Shown in pieces: positions 1-8,353 of a DNA stretch of 64,000 bases. The translations under genes were made by a program, and so were the position numbers. The DNA is taken from positions 186,001 through 250,000 of the forward strand of contig CAKZYA010000002.1 of NCBI GenBank assembly GCA_937883755.1. The letters run 5' to 3'. Source of the stretch: an uncultured Flammeovirgaceae bacterium. Lineage in GTDB: Bacteria; Bacteroidota; Bacteroidia; Cytophagales; Cyclobacteriaceae. Within the stretch, counting starts at the first letter, position 1, and each line of letters starts with the position of its first letter. The notes under the pieces were generated by a model. That model ran no database searches. It was not told the origin of the DNA and saw only the letters and a program-made list of their open reading frames with translations.

Positions 1-140
1 TCCTGCATTTTGCTAGCTTTACGGCTTCCGATCAAGTAGCGTAAAATATAGCCCAAGATAAACGCCACCACTAGCATGATGACGATCTCCCAGGTAGCAT
101 CGCTGCCATCGTAACTCTCGAGTACGCTGTTTTGAAACAT
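1..140 (-). CDS. Partial membrane protein, N-terminal end only
   Basis: Reading the minus strand from the ATG at 140 gives about 46 open codons that run off the window edge. The first 18 or so residues are polar and acidic (MFQNSVLESYDGSDATWE), then comes a hydrophobic helix of about 20 residues (IVIMLVVAFILGYILRYLIG) followed by basic residues (SRK), so it is a single N-terminal membrane anchor with the downstream part probably cytoplasmic. It lies 74 bp downstream of the OmpA-type gene on the same strand and is probably co-transcribed with it. I do not recognise the family from this fragment. Confidence 0.6.
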   Translation of the reverse strand, partial: MFQNSVLESYDGSDATWEIVIMLVVAFILGYILRYLIGSRKASKMQ

Positions 141-214
141 GATAATAGGATTTAAAGATTATGGTAGTTTGTTATAGATAATGTAAAGTCTAGGCGAAAA
201 GACAATTGAAGCTT

Positions 215-1051
215 CTACTTGCTCTCAATCATTAATTCAATCCGACGATTTTTCTTTCGCCCAATTTCGGTATCATTAGTAGCAATGGGGTGTGCCTCCC
301 CTTCCGAGTTAGCCTCAATGCGCTCCGCCGATATACCTCGTTCAGCCAGAATATCCTTAACAATATTGGCTCGCTTCAGACCTAGCTCATAGTTTGGCTG
401 CTCATCGCCCACATTATCAGTATGTCCAGTAATGACGACGGTTTGATCAGAGCCTTGCAACCGTTCGGCTAATCCGGTCAAGTACTGATTGATAGCGGTA
501 GACAATTCAGGGTTAGACGAACCGAATGGGAAGTAGATAATGGTTCGGTCATTCAGCTCTACCACTTCCGCATCATCAGGAATTACCGGAACTACTGAAA
601 ACGCAGCACTTTCAAATGGCGTATTTTGCATGGTTTCAGTAGAAGCTACTAATTCAGCAGCGGTATTCACTTGGCTGGTATCCATTCGGCCAGCCAACAG
701 TTGTTTCACTTGCTGTGCCCGAGCGAAACCCAAATTAGCAAACTCAGTGGTGTTTTCTTCCTCTTCGGTATAGTATCCGGTAATAGTCAGAGCTTCATTA
801 GGGCCAATGATACCATTTAGTGAATCACGTAATGCACCAAAACGCGAACTGGTTATTGGATTGCTGCTCGACCAGGAGAAGGTTAAAGGGGATTGGTTTT
901 TGGCGTCAGCAGCATTGCTCTCATCGTCTACTGAAGCTGCTACGGCATCGCTACCACCACAAAAGCCTTTTACTCCGCAGGTATACCATCGCCAACTCAC
1001 TACTGACCAGACAACAAAGGCCAGAAGCACAAGAATTACTTTTCCGCTCAT
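215..1051 (-). CDS. OmpA-family envelope protein with N-terminal membrane anchor
   Basis: 278 residues. Residues 4-20 form a hydrophobic anchor without an obvious cleavage site. The C-terminal 105 residues are a clear OmpA-like peptidoglycan-binding domain: a FPFGSSNPEL strand, then VVITGHTDNVG, NYELGLKRANIVKDIL and a GRKKNRRIEL end, the usual signature. Residues 55-135 look like a second, degenerate copy (LTITGYYTEEE, then FANLGFARAQQVKQLL, which resembles the helix after the HTDN loop). Known family role: non-covalent anchoring to peptidoglycan. A tandem OmpA arrangement, one good and one decayed domain, is my inference. It is first in a likely two-gene unit with the partial membrane protein at the window edge. 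Confidence 0.85.
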   Translation of the reverse strand: MSGKVILVLLAFVVWSVVSWRWYTCGVKGFCGGSDAVAASVDDESNAADAKNQSPLTFSWSSSNPITSSRFGALRDSLNGIIGPNEALTITGYYTEEEENTTEFANLGFARAQQVKQLLAGRMDTSQVNTAAELVASTETMQNTPFESAAFSVVPVIPDDAEVVELNDRTIIYFPFGSSNPELSTAINQYLTGLAERLQGSDQTVVITGHTDNVGDEQPNYELGLKRANIVKDILAERGISAERIEANSEGEAHPIATNDTEIGRKKNRRIELMIESK

Positions 1052-1237
1052 AGGTAGTATAGGTTAGTTCATACAGAAGCATAATATACTAACTGATTTA
1101 GTAAATCCCGAAAATTTCTACTCCAAATTATCCTTAATAATTGAAATAAGTCCATAAAAACGTTTTATTCTAATACTCTGCCTCTTCTCATTTCTGCCAA
1201 TTTTCTGTAATTATGCGCTAAGTTACTATACAAGCTA

Positions 1238-2290
1238 ATGAGCCATAATGCGATTATTATCACTCACGGTCTGCTGAATACCGATGAGGCCAAAACTGCC
1301 CACGGACTAGTACGCGACACATCTCGTTACCGTATTTCGGGCATTATCGATCACGTTTCTGCCGGATGTGATGTGCGAGAGATTATTTCCCAAGCCCCTC
1401 GCTCCCTACCAATTTATGCTTCGCTAACGGAATGCCTAAATGAAGTGTCCGAACCTGTCACCCACTGTTTGGTAGGGGTAGCTGGACACGGAGGAAAAAT
1501 ACCGCCGGGTATGCTAGATACAATTTATGATGCGCTGAAAAATAAGCTACATATTGTTAATGGATTACACGAGTACCTGAGTGATATTCCGGAAGTAGTC
1601 CGGCTGGCGGAAGAAAACGGTGTAAGTATTACTGATATCCGCAAGCCCAAACCCAAAGAACAATTACATTTTTGGGAAGGCGATATTTTCGATATTCCGA
1701 GTCTCAAGGTTGCAGTGCTAGGTACTGATTGTAATCTGGGCAAGCGGACAACCACCCGTCTTTTTTTACATGCTTTACGAAAGGCGGACATTAGTGCCGA
1801 GATGATCTACACTGGGCAAACTGGCTGGATGCAGGACAATCGCTTTGGCTTTATCTTCGACTCTACGCTCAATGATTTTATCTCCGGTGAGATTGAAGCC
1901 GCGATAGTGCAGTGCTACCGCGAAGCCCACCCCCAAGTGATATTACTAGAAGGGCAAAGCTCCTTACGCAACCCGGGTGGCCCGGGTGGTTCTGAGTTTT
2001 TGGTCTCAGCTGAAGCCAAGCACGTAGTATTACAACATGCTCCCGCCCGGAAGTACTTCGGTGGTTACGAACACTTGAACGCAGAAATTCCCTCGCTAGA
2101 AAGTGAAATAGAATTAATCCGTATGTATGGCTCTGAGGTGATTGGTCTGACGCTGAATACGGAAAACCTTAGCTTGGAAGAAGCCCGGCAGTACCAGCAT
2201 CGCTACCAACAAGAACTTGGGATTACCACCCTACTGCCCCTCTACGACGATTTTGCTGAATTAATCAATATGTTACGCCCGCTATTATGA
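1238..2290 (+). CDS. dgcN: DUF1611 P-loop protein, DgcN-like (candidate D-glutamate N-acetyltransferase)
   Basis: 350 residues of the DUF1611 family. A P-loop-like segment GTDCNLGKRTTTRLF lies at about 162-176, after an N-terminal Rossmann-like half (residues 1-150) with VGVAGHGGKIP near 80-89. Another conserved stretch is LEGQSSLRNPGGPGGSEF. The gene ends in an ATGA overlap with an enolase-superfamily epimerase, so the two are translationally coupled. In marine Proteobacteria the equivalent pair has been described as DgcN (acetylates D-glutamate) and DgcA (racemises N-acetyl-D-glutamate). In Cytophagales the neighbour is usually annotated as a dipeptide epimerase, so the substrate here is open. 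Family assignment is firm; the symbol and reaction are inferred from family and neighbour. Confidence 0.75.
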   Translation: MSHNAIIITHGLLNTDEAKTAHGLVRDTSRYRISGIIDHVSAGCDVREIISQAPRSLPIYASLTECLNEVSEPVTHCLVGVAGHGGKIPPGMLDTIYDALKNKLHIVNGLHEYLSDIPEVVRLAEENGVSITDIRKPKPKEQLHFWEGDIFDIPSLKVAVLGTDCNLGKRTTTRLFLHALRKADISAEMIYTGQTGWMQDNRFGFIFDSTLNDFISGEIEAAIVQCYREAHPQVILLEGQSSLRNPGGPGGSEFLVSAEAKHVVLQHAPARKYFGGYEHLNAEIPSLESEIELIRMYGSEVIGLTLNTENLSLEEARQYQHRYQQELGITTLLPLYDDFAELINMLRPLL

Positions 2291-3357
2291 AAATTACTGC
2301 CATCCGCGTTCGTAAAGAAGACCTGGATCTGACTCGTCCCTACTCTATCGCTTACAAAACCGTAACGGCAGTAAGCAACTGCATTGTAGAAATCGAGACT
2401 GATACAGGCAATATTGGCTTCGGGGCAGCCAATCCTAGCAAGGATGTGGTGGGAGTTGATGTAGATGATACCGTAGCTGCTTTGAATGAAGAAAATACTG
2501 AGTGGCTGCTAGGAAAAGATATGCGGGAAATGCAGCAGCTAGTCTACGAAGTGCAACAACAATTTGCTAAACAACCCGGAGCTTGCGCAGCCTTAGACAT
2601 TGCACTGCACGATTTGTTTGCCCAGCATTTAGATATTCCTTTGGTAAAATTTCTGGGCCAAAAGCATACAGCTTTGCCTACGTCTATTACCATCGGAATA
2701 AAAAGCGTTGAGGAGACACTGCAAGAAGCAGAAGAATACATCGGGCGCGGTTTTAAGATCCTGAAAGTAAAACTAGGACAATCGAAGGAAGAGGATATTG
2801 AGCGATTGAAGAAACTACGGGAACAAGTCGGCAAAGATGTAATTATTCGAGTAGATGCCAATCAAGGCTACACCATGCTACAACTAGAGGACTTCTACTA
2901 CGCTACCTTTGGTCCTAATCCTGAACTGATTGAACAGCCCTTAACCGCCAATGCAGTAGATGATTATCGTCGGCTACCGACTGAGATTAAAAAGATTGTT
3001 GCCCTAGATGAAACCTTGGTAACTCCTCAGGATGCTTACCAGCTTACTAGCCCTCCACGAACCGCAGGCATCTTCAATATTAAACTGATGAAGTGCGGAG
3101 GCATTGGTCACGCCCGGGAAATTGCCAACATTGCCAAGAATGCCAGAGTAGACTTAATGTGGGGCTGCAACGACGAAAGTCGCATCAGCATCACTGCCGC
3201 ATTACATGTAGCTCTCGCTTCTAGCAACACCAAATACCTCGACCTTGACGGCAGCCTTGACCTCGCCCGCGATGTAGTAACCGGAGGCTTTGAACTCAAC
3301 AACGGTATGATGAGCCTTACCGATTTACCAGGACTAGGAGTTAAGAGGTTGACTTAA
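2287..3357 (+). CDS. dgcA: Enolase-superfamily epimerase (dipeptide epimerase / DgcA-like)
   Basis: 356 residues, typical length for the muconate-lactonizing-enzyme subgroup. The catalytic set is intact: K160-V-K162 on one face, K266 (FNIKLMKCGG) on the other, and metal ligands D190 (RVDANQGY), E216 (LIEQPL) and D241 (ALDET). The C-terminal D319-L-D321-G motif is the one that binds the free alpha-amino group in L-Ala-D/L-Glu-type dipeptide epimerases, which argues for a dipeptide substrate; the overlapping DUF1611 partner argues for the N-acetyl-glutamate racemase role of DgcA. Either way the chemistry is abstraction and return of an alpha proton, with Mg2+. The substrate cannot be settled from sequence alone. 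Confidence 0.85.
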   Translation: MKITAIRVRKEDLDLTRPYSIAYKTVTAVSNCIVEIETDTGNIGFGAANPSKDVVGVDVDDTVAALNEENTEWLLGKDMREMQQLVYEVQQQFAKQPGACAALDIALHDLFAQHLDIPLVKFLGQKHTALPTSITIGIKSVEETLQEAEEYIGRGFKILKVKLGQSKEEDIERLKKLREQVGKDVIIRVDANQGYTMLQLEDFYYATFGPNPELIEQPLTANAVDDYRRLPTEIKKIVALDETLVTPQDAYQLTSPPRTAGIFNIKLMKCGGIGHAREIANIAKNARVDLMWGCNDESRISITAALHVALASSNTKYLDLDGSLDLARDVVTGGFELNNGMMSLTDLPGLGVKRLT

Positions 3358-3400
3358 TTGATTAAATATATCTTGTTATTCCAAGTGAATAATTGGGAGC

Positions 3401-4078
3401 TTACTGACAATATTTATTCTGATAATTGGCGGCTGGTTTGTAGCCATTATTGTAGGCTTGTTGCCAGTCAGCGCAGGCTCCTTTTTTGTCCTTTAGGTTG
3501 TAGCGAGCCATACCCCGGTTGGCGTAGGAAGCGGCATGTTGGGGAAATACTTCTAGAGCTTGACCGTAATTGTCCACCGCAATCTGAAAGTCTTTTAGTT
3601 TGAGGTAGGCATTACCCCGATTAAAGAAAAAGAAGTGTAGCAAGTCCGTATATTCTGGATCACTCAACTCAATAGCTCGGTCGTAGTCACGAATGGCTTC
3701 TTGGTAGCGTCCAGCGTTTTGCAGAACATCGCCACTGTAGTAAAAAATGTTAGGATCGTCGGGGATATTCTTCTTAGCCATTCGGTAGCATTGGAGTAAC
3801 CCAGCCTGGTCGTCAGACCGTTGGCAGGCTAATGCCAAGTTTTCGTAGTAGGGCACCGCCGAAGAATCGATAGCAATAGCTTGGCGGAAAAGTTGCTTGG
3901 CTTGCTCATAATCACCTCGTTCCATAGCTTCGTAGCCTTCATTATTAATGCCATTCGCCGTATTATCCATCGTAATAAACTCTTCCTCACTATTTTCTTG
4001 AGCATAGGTTCCCAGACTCACTAAAAAGAGAATCAATAGGCTGAGAAAATAGTGCATACGATAAAAGTTAAGAGTCAT
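3401..4078 (-). CDS. Secreted tetratricopeptide-repeat protein
   Basis: 225 residues as the longest frame. Met8 (ATG at 4055-4057) is probably the true start because it begins a tight signal peptide, MHYFLSLLILFLVSLGTYAQ, cleaved after the Ala. The mature part is built from about four TPR units, with motif residues in YEAMERGDYEQAKQLFRQAI, FYYSGDVLQNAGRYQEAIRD, FFFNRGNAYLKLKDFQIAVD and YANRGMARYNLKDKKGACAD. It is a periplasmic or outer-membrane-facing protein interaction scaffold of unknown partner. It follows the amidohydrolase gene by 72 bp on the same strand, so the two may be co-transcribed; a functional link is not evident. Confidence 0.85.
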   Translation of the reverse strand: MTLNFYRMHYFLSLLILFLVSLGTYAQENSEEEFITMDNTANGINNEGYEAMERGDYEQAKQLFRQAIAIDSSAVPYYENLALACQRSDDQAGLLQCYRMAKKNIPDDPNIFYYSGDVLQNAGRYQEAIRDYDRAIELSDPEYTDLLHFFFFNRGNAYLKLKDFQIAVDNYGQALEVFPQHAASYANRGMARYNLKDKKGACADWQQAYNNGYKPAANYQNKYCQ

Positions 4079-4150
4079 GTAATAGACCTAAAATGTAACG
4101 CACGGGAATAAAAACAAGTGCAATAAGGGTGCTCTTTCGCAATCAAAAAC

Positions 4151-5773
4151 CTATCGTTCTTCAGTAGACGTAGACTGAGTAATTCCTGGTTGTAGTAACT
4201 CTTCAATACCCGCTTCTTCTTTAGCCTGATCTACAATTTCTTTCACATCAGCTAGCAAGGCTTTCGCATCATAGATAATTCCGTCTTTGATCGTGTACTT
4301 CACGCCACCTACCCGCTTTACTTCATTATCTTCATTCAGCTTGATGGCACCCGTGCCGTACAGTACTTTTAAGTTAGCAAGCGGATTCTCCTCTACCAGA
4401 ATCATATCTGCCAACTTACCCACTTCAACAGAACCAACTTCTTGCTCCATCCCTAATGCTTCCGCACCCTTTAGTGTTGCTGCCCGAATTACTTCTAGTG
4501 GGTGAAAGCCAGCTTCACGCAGTAGCTCTAACTCACGGATATAGGCAAAACCGTAAAGTTGGTAAATAAAACCTGAATCAGAGCCAGCGGTTACCCGCCC
4601 ACCTTTATTTTTATATTCGTTCACAAACTGCATCCAACGGAGATAATTTTGTCTCCAGTTCACTTCTTCTTCTGTTCCCCAATTGTGCCAGTGTGAACCA
4701 TGGGAAACCCGACTGGGTTCATAAAACTTCCATAGAGAAGGGAGCGTGTAATCGGCATGCCATTCAGCCGTACGCGCACGCATCAGGTCGCGGTTAGCTT
4801 CATAGATGTTAAAGGTAGGGTCTATGGTAAAATCTAACGCGATCAGTTCGTCCATCACCTCATTCCAACGCTCTGAACCAGGTTCTGCCGCCTGATGCCA
4901 GAGTCGTCCCGCCTCTCCAAATCGATGCTGTTCGTTTTGGTAATTGTAATATAGCGGATAGTCCTGAATAGTACGTTCAGTAAATAAGGCCTCGGGCAAG
5001 CCATACCAATGCTCCATACTAGTGAGCCCCATTCGGGCAGTGTTCAGCACATTGAGCCAAGCAACGTTGAGCTGAGCGTGGTGGCAAGCCGAACGTAAAT
5101 TATGCTTTTTAGCTTCATCCAAGGCCGCCTCCATAATGTCGGGGCGGGCTCCGAAAAACTTAATACCATCCGCTCCTTCATCAGCAATCTTTTGCACCCA
5201 AGTTCGTGCTTCTTGTGGGCTATTTACTCCCTTTTCTAACCCCTGACCAAAGAATGTATACGCCTGAATACGCGGAGCAGTAATCGTATTTTTAGCACTC
5301 TTCTCTCGTTGGTCGAGCGTCCACTCCAAACCATTACCACTGCCCGGGTCGCGAACCGTAGTAATACCGTGCGCCATCCAAAGTTTAAAGACGTATTCAG
5401 CAGGAGTACCCTGTCCTCTACCACCGATATGCCCGTGCATATCTACCAAGCCCGGTAGCAGATACATGCCAGAAGCGTCAATTTCTTTCCCACCTTCTTC
5501 TAACGTTGGGCGACCTTCGGTCTTGATAGGCACCCCTGGATAACCCACGGTTTTAATGGCCGCAATACGATTGTTTTCTACTACCACATCCACTGGACCA
5601 ATGGGAGGTGAACCTGCTCCATTGATAAGGGTAGCTCCTCGGATGATGAGTTGAGGAAAGGGGCCCTCCCCTTCATCGCGTTCGGGAGCACGAGGAATAG
5701 GGTCTTCTTGGGCGTAAATTAGAAACGGAGTACAAAAGAGAAAGAGGGCGATAAAAGAAAAGATTCGGTTCAT
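4151..5773 (-). CDS. Secreted metal-dependent amidohydrolase
   Basis: 540 residues. N-terminal signal peptide MNRIFSFIALFLFCTPFLIYAQ. The mature protein is an amidohydrolase-superfamily TIM barrel of the imidazolonepropionase/prolidase-like type: metal-binding LPGLVDMHGHIGGRG (HxH) after the small beta-sandwich segment, later SACHHAQLN and SMEHWYG histidines, and AGSDSGF carrying the late catalytic Asp. The C-terminal VGSVEVGKLADMILVEENPL returns to the beta-sandwich. These enzymes hydrolyse cyclic amides, peptides or ureas; the substrate is not predictable here. The signal peptide places it in the periplasm or outside. It is first in a probable unit with the TPR protein. Confidence 0.88.
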   Translation of the reverse strand: MNRIFSFIALFLFCTPFLIYAQEDPIPRAPERDEGEGPFPQLIIRGATLINGAGSPPIGPVDVVVENNRIAAIKTVGYPGVPIKTEGRPTLEEGGKEIDASGMYLLPGLVDMHGHIGGRGQGTPAEYVFKLWMAHGITTVRDPGSGNGLEWTLDQREKSAKNTITAPRIQAYTFFGQGLEKGVNSPQEARTWVQKIADEGADGIKFFGARPDIMEAALDEAKKHNLRSACHHAQLNVAWLNVLNTARMGLTSMEHWYGLPEALFTERTIQDYPLYYNYQNEQHRFGEAGRLWHQAAEPGSERWNEVMDELIALDFTIDPTFNIYEANRDLMRARTAEWHADYTLPSLWKFYEPSRVSHGSHWHNWGTEEEVNWRQNYLRWMQFVNEYKNKGGRVTAGSDSGFIYQLYGFAYIRELELLREAGFHPLEVIRAATLKGAEALGMEQEVGSVEVGKLADMILVEENPLANLKVLYGTGAIKLNEDNEVKRVGGVKYTIKDGIIYDAKALLADVKEIVDQAKEEAGIEELLQPGITQSTSTEER

Positions 5774-5793
5774 ACAGGTATTCAGGTGTTTAG

Positions 5794-5831
5794 GCGGTTG
5801 CCGCGCAATGTTCAGACGACCGTCGCACGGT
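5794..5831. repeat. Two short GC-rich hairpins with 3-nt loops
   Basis: GCGG-TTG-CCGC at 5794-5804 and ACCGT-CGC-ACGGT at 5819-5831 sit 14 bp apart in the gap between the amidohydrolase start and the H1-like gene. A third hairpin of the same style, ACGG-TCG-CCGT, occurs at 38788-38798. They look like decayed copies of a dispersed intergenic palindrome. There is no T-run, so they are not intrinsic terminators. Confidence 0.4.
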
Positions 5832-5878
5832 GTTCAAAGTTAATAGACTCTAAACTAAAAAACTTAGAACCTTGGATA

Positions 5879-5911
5879 CAAAAAAAGCCATCCCTTTAAT
5901 TTGAGATGGCT
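5879..5911 (-). terminator. Intrinsic terminator of the H1-like gene
   Basis: On the minus strand a 7-bp stem (arms at 5905-5911 and 5886-5892, sequence AGCCATC/GATGGCT) with a 12-nt loop is followed directly by a run of seven T (5880-5886). It lies 25 bp beyond the stop codon of the H1-like gene. Confidence 0.85.
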
Positions 5912-5935
5912 CTGATAAAAATATCTAAAGTTATA

Positions 5936-6412
5936 CTACAAGCTGGCGATTGACTTTTCTAAGTCATCAATTAGCTTTTGTGACACCTGACGAGGCTTAT
6001 CTTTCTTAACTGCTTTAAGCAAGCCTGCAGCTTTAGCACCAAACTCTTTAAGACCTGCTGGGTTTTTATCGTAGCCATAGCTACCGATGCACCAGTCAAG
6101 TTTTTCTTTGATTTCAGTGTACTTAGCGTCATTCATTTTCTCGAATTTAGCCGACGCTTCTTGGCAGCTTTTTGCTAGCTTTTCAGCGGCATCAGCAGCT
6201 GAGATTTTAGCAGTAGCTTTACCGTTGGTTTTAGCTTTAGGAGCCGCTTTGGCTTTAGGAGCAGCCTTGGGCGCGGTTTTAGCTTTAGGAGCTGCTTTAG
6301 CTTTAGGAGCGGCCTTCGCTTTGAGAGCAGCTTTTGCTGCTGTTGTCTTTGCAGCAGCTGGCTTAGTGGTTTTAGCAGCTGTTGCTTTAGTGGTTTTTGT
6401 TGACTTTGCCAT
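5936..6412 (-). CDS. Histone-H1-like DNA-binding protein with Lys/Ala-rich N-terminal tail
   Basis: 158 residues in two halves. Residues 1-68 are almost only Lys, Ala, Thr and Pro, with repeated KAAPKAKA units, as in eukaryotic H1 tails and bacterial Hc-type proteins. Residues 69-158 form a compact, mixed-charge domain rich in helices (AADAAEKLAKSCQEASAKFE, KLIDDLEKSIASL) containing WCIGSYGYDKNPAGLKEFG. The tail should bind DNA non-specifically and compact the nucleoid; the role of the C-terminal domain is unknown to me. The tail is N-terminal, unlike in Hc1, where the basic tail is C-terminal. The gene is a single transcript: a strong promoter lies about 160 bp upstream and a terminator directly downstream. 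Tail length may vary between strains because of its DNA repeats. Confidence 0.75.
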   Translation of the reverse strand: MAKSTKTTKATAAKTTKPAAAKTTAAKAALKAKAAPKAKAAPKAKTAPKAAPKAKAAPKAKTNGKATAKISAADAAEKLAKSCQEASAKFEKMNDAKYTEIKEKLDWCIGSYGYDKNPAGLKEFGAKAAGLLKAVKKDKPRQVSQKLIDDLEKSIASL

Positions 6413-6945
6413 AACTTAATAATTTGAGTTACAGAATGAATGGAAATTTGGTTTATAAAAGGAAATAGAAACGGGAATACGCGAACTTAGTACGATCTTC
6501 TGATATATCTATATCTAATTGAAATTCAGGCGAATTGTTTGGCGGGGAAGCAGAGATGCAATTACCTGACAAAGGTAAGGAAGGAATTTCGGTAAGCGCA
6601 AACCCTTCAATTAATTTATACAGTTTTTTTATTTATTAAACGAATATTTTTCAAAATCTCAAAGGTAGAGGAAATTCTAAACTAGATTTGTCAATTAGTC
6701 ACAATTTTACTCAGTACAAATGAGATGACAGTACTGTGCTATTTAAGAAATCAAATGAGTTTCAGCATAAAAAAATGCCTTCTCAACCAAGTAATTAGCT
6801 AACTAACCTTTGCAAATATTACAACTAAATAATAGTTCTCCTGTGTAAATTATAAAAATAATATTGGCGTTAGATAAAATCAGCTGTTTTTACCAAATTT
6901 ACTCAGCGTGCGAAATACGTACCTTGACCTATAACATTTCTTGCT
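6413..6945. other. AT-rich divergent intergenic region, 533 bp
   Basis: Lies between the H1-like gene (leftward) and the sugar transporter (rightward). It holds the likely promoter for the H1-like gene at 6570-6602. From about 6600 to 6900 it is strongly AT-rich, with no ORF, RNA gene or clear promoter for the transporter that I can see. Confidence 0.6.
6570..6602 (-). promoter_or_regulatory. Bacteroidota-type promoter for the H1-like gene
   Basis: Read on the minus strand: TTTG (6599-6602), 21-nt spacer, TACCTTTG (6570-6577). This matches the Bacteroidota -33/-7 consensus TTTG and TAnnTTTG exactly. It predicts a 5' untranslated region of about 150 nt before the ATG at 6412. Confidence 0.7.
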
Positions 6946-8289
6946 ATGACTCCAAGCACTACGGTTGCCACTTTAGAAAAACCCACCCTAAGCTTCTGGC
7001 AAATCTGGAATATGAATTTTGGTTTTCTCGGTATACAGTTCGGCTTTGCTCTACAAAACGCTAATACCAGTCGTATTTTTGAGACATTGGGTGCTAGTGT
7101 TGATGATATTCCAATCTTGTGGATTGCCGCACCTACCACTGGTTTACTAGTACAGCCTATTGTAGGTTACTTCAGCGACCGTACCTGGCACCCGAAGTTA
7201 GGCCGAAGGCGACCATTTTTTTTGATCGGTGCTATACTTGCCAGTATTGCCTTGGTAATTATGCCCAACTCCCCGGTGCTCTGGATTGCTGCTGGAACCC
7301 TCTGGATTATGGATGCTTCTATCAATATCTCTATGGAACCCTTCCGGGCATTAGTAGCCGATATGTTGCCATCCAAGCAGCGGACGATGGGCTTTGCAGT
7401 ACAGACCTTTTTTATTGGGGTTGGAGCAGTAGTAGCATCGGCTTTGCCATATATGTTGGCCAACTGGTTCGATGTAGCCAATACTGCACCGGAAGGGTAT
7501 ATTCCTGACTCAGTAAAGTGGTCGTTTTACTTAGGTGGCTTCGCCTTCTTCACTGCCGTAATATGGTCAGTGCTACGAACCCGCGAGTATCCGCCCGAAG
7601 AGTTTCGTCGCTATAACGGGGAAGAAGATACTGAATTGGTTGACGAAGGAATTGGGCAAATCTTCACCGATTTTGTTAAGATGCCTAAGACCATGTTGCA
7701 ACTGGCAGTAGTACAGTTCTTCACTTGGTTTGCTTTGTTTTGTATGTGGCTCTACACTACTTCAGCAGTAACCAGTCATGTGTACGGTACCACCGACACT
7801 ACTTCTGAACTCTACAACGAAGGAGCCAACTGGGTAGGCGTTTGCTTTGCAGTATATAACGGATTCTCGGCAGCGCTGGCTTTCCTACTTCCGCGCATGG
7901 CGAAAAGCTTGGGACGAAAGCGAGTTCACCTAATTGGTTTATGTATTGGCGGGCTCAGCCTAATCTCTATTTACTTCATTCAAGACCCCAACTTGCTGTT
8001 AATTTCTATGCTCGGCGTTGGTTTTGCCTGGGCTAGTATCCTAACGATGCCCTACGCTATTTTAGCTGGCTCATTACCACCATCTAAGATGGGGATCTAC
8101 ATGGGTATCTTCAACTTCTTTATTGTGATTCCTCAGATTATCGCCTCGGGTACACTTGGGTTAATTTCTCGTACCTTTTTTGACAATCAGGCAATTTATG
8201 TACTGATGCTAGGGGGAGCGGCTATGATCTTAGCCGGTTTGTTGGTAACTTTTGTGGACGATATGGATGACGAAGCCGTAGAGGCTTGA
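6946..8289 (+). CDS. MFS sugar transporter, SLC45/GPH-like
   Basis: 447 residues with about 12 hydrophobic segments. The signature matches the bacterial SLC45-like branch: NFGFLGIQFGFALQNAN in helix 1, the loop-2/3 motif YFSDRTWHPKLGRRRPF, and PFRALVADMLP in helix 4-5. Characterised relatives move sucrose, maltose or related glucosides with protons; the substrate here is inferred only at that level. The charged loop near 200-240 (EEDTELVDEG) links the two six-helix halves. No carbohydrate gene is immediately adjacent, although an alpha-amylase-family gene lies about 14 kb away. A short membrane protein gene follows 64 bp downstream. Confidence 0.85.
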   Translation: MTPSTTVATLEKPTLSFWQIWNMNFGFLGIQFGFALQNANTSRIFETLGASVDDIPILWIAAPTTGLLVQPIVGYFSDRTWHPKLGRRRPFFLIGAILASIALVIMPNSPVLWIAAGTLWIMDASINISMEPFRALVADMLPSKQRTMGFAVQTFFIGVGAVVASALPYMLANWFDVANTAPEGYIPDSVKWSFYLGGFAFFTAVIWSVLRTREYPPEEFRRYNGEEDTELVDEGIGQIFTDFVKMPKTMLQLAVVQFFTWFALFCMWLYTTSAVTSHVYGTTDTTSELYNEGANWVGVCFAVYNGFSAALAFLLPRMAKSLGRKRVHLIGLCIGGLSLISIYFIQDPNLLLISMLGVGFAWASILTMPYAILAGSLPPSKMGIYMGIFNFFIVIPQIIASGTLGLISRTFFDNQAIYVLMLGGAAMILAGLLVTFVDDMDDEAVEA

Positions 8290-8353
8290 CTTCCCCGCGT
8301 ACACGTGCGGCGTACAACGCTAGTATCAACCGAACAAACCACATAAATCACCT

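Noticed and set aside
3358-3603. Plus-strand ORF of 81 codons after the epimerase
   Set aside because: Antisense to the end of the TPR gene; no family pattern.
6087-6419. Plus-strand ORF rich in Leu and Ala
   Set aside because: It is the mirror of the Lys/Ala repeat coding of the H1-like gene; low-complexity sequence stays open on both strands.
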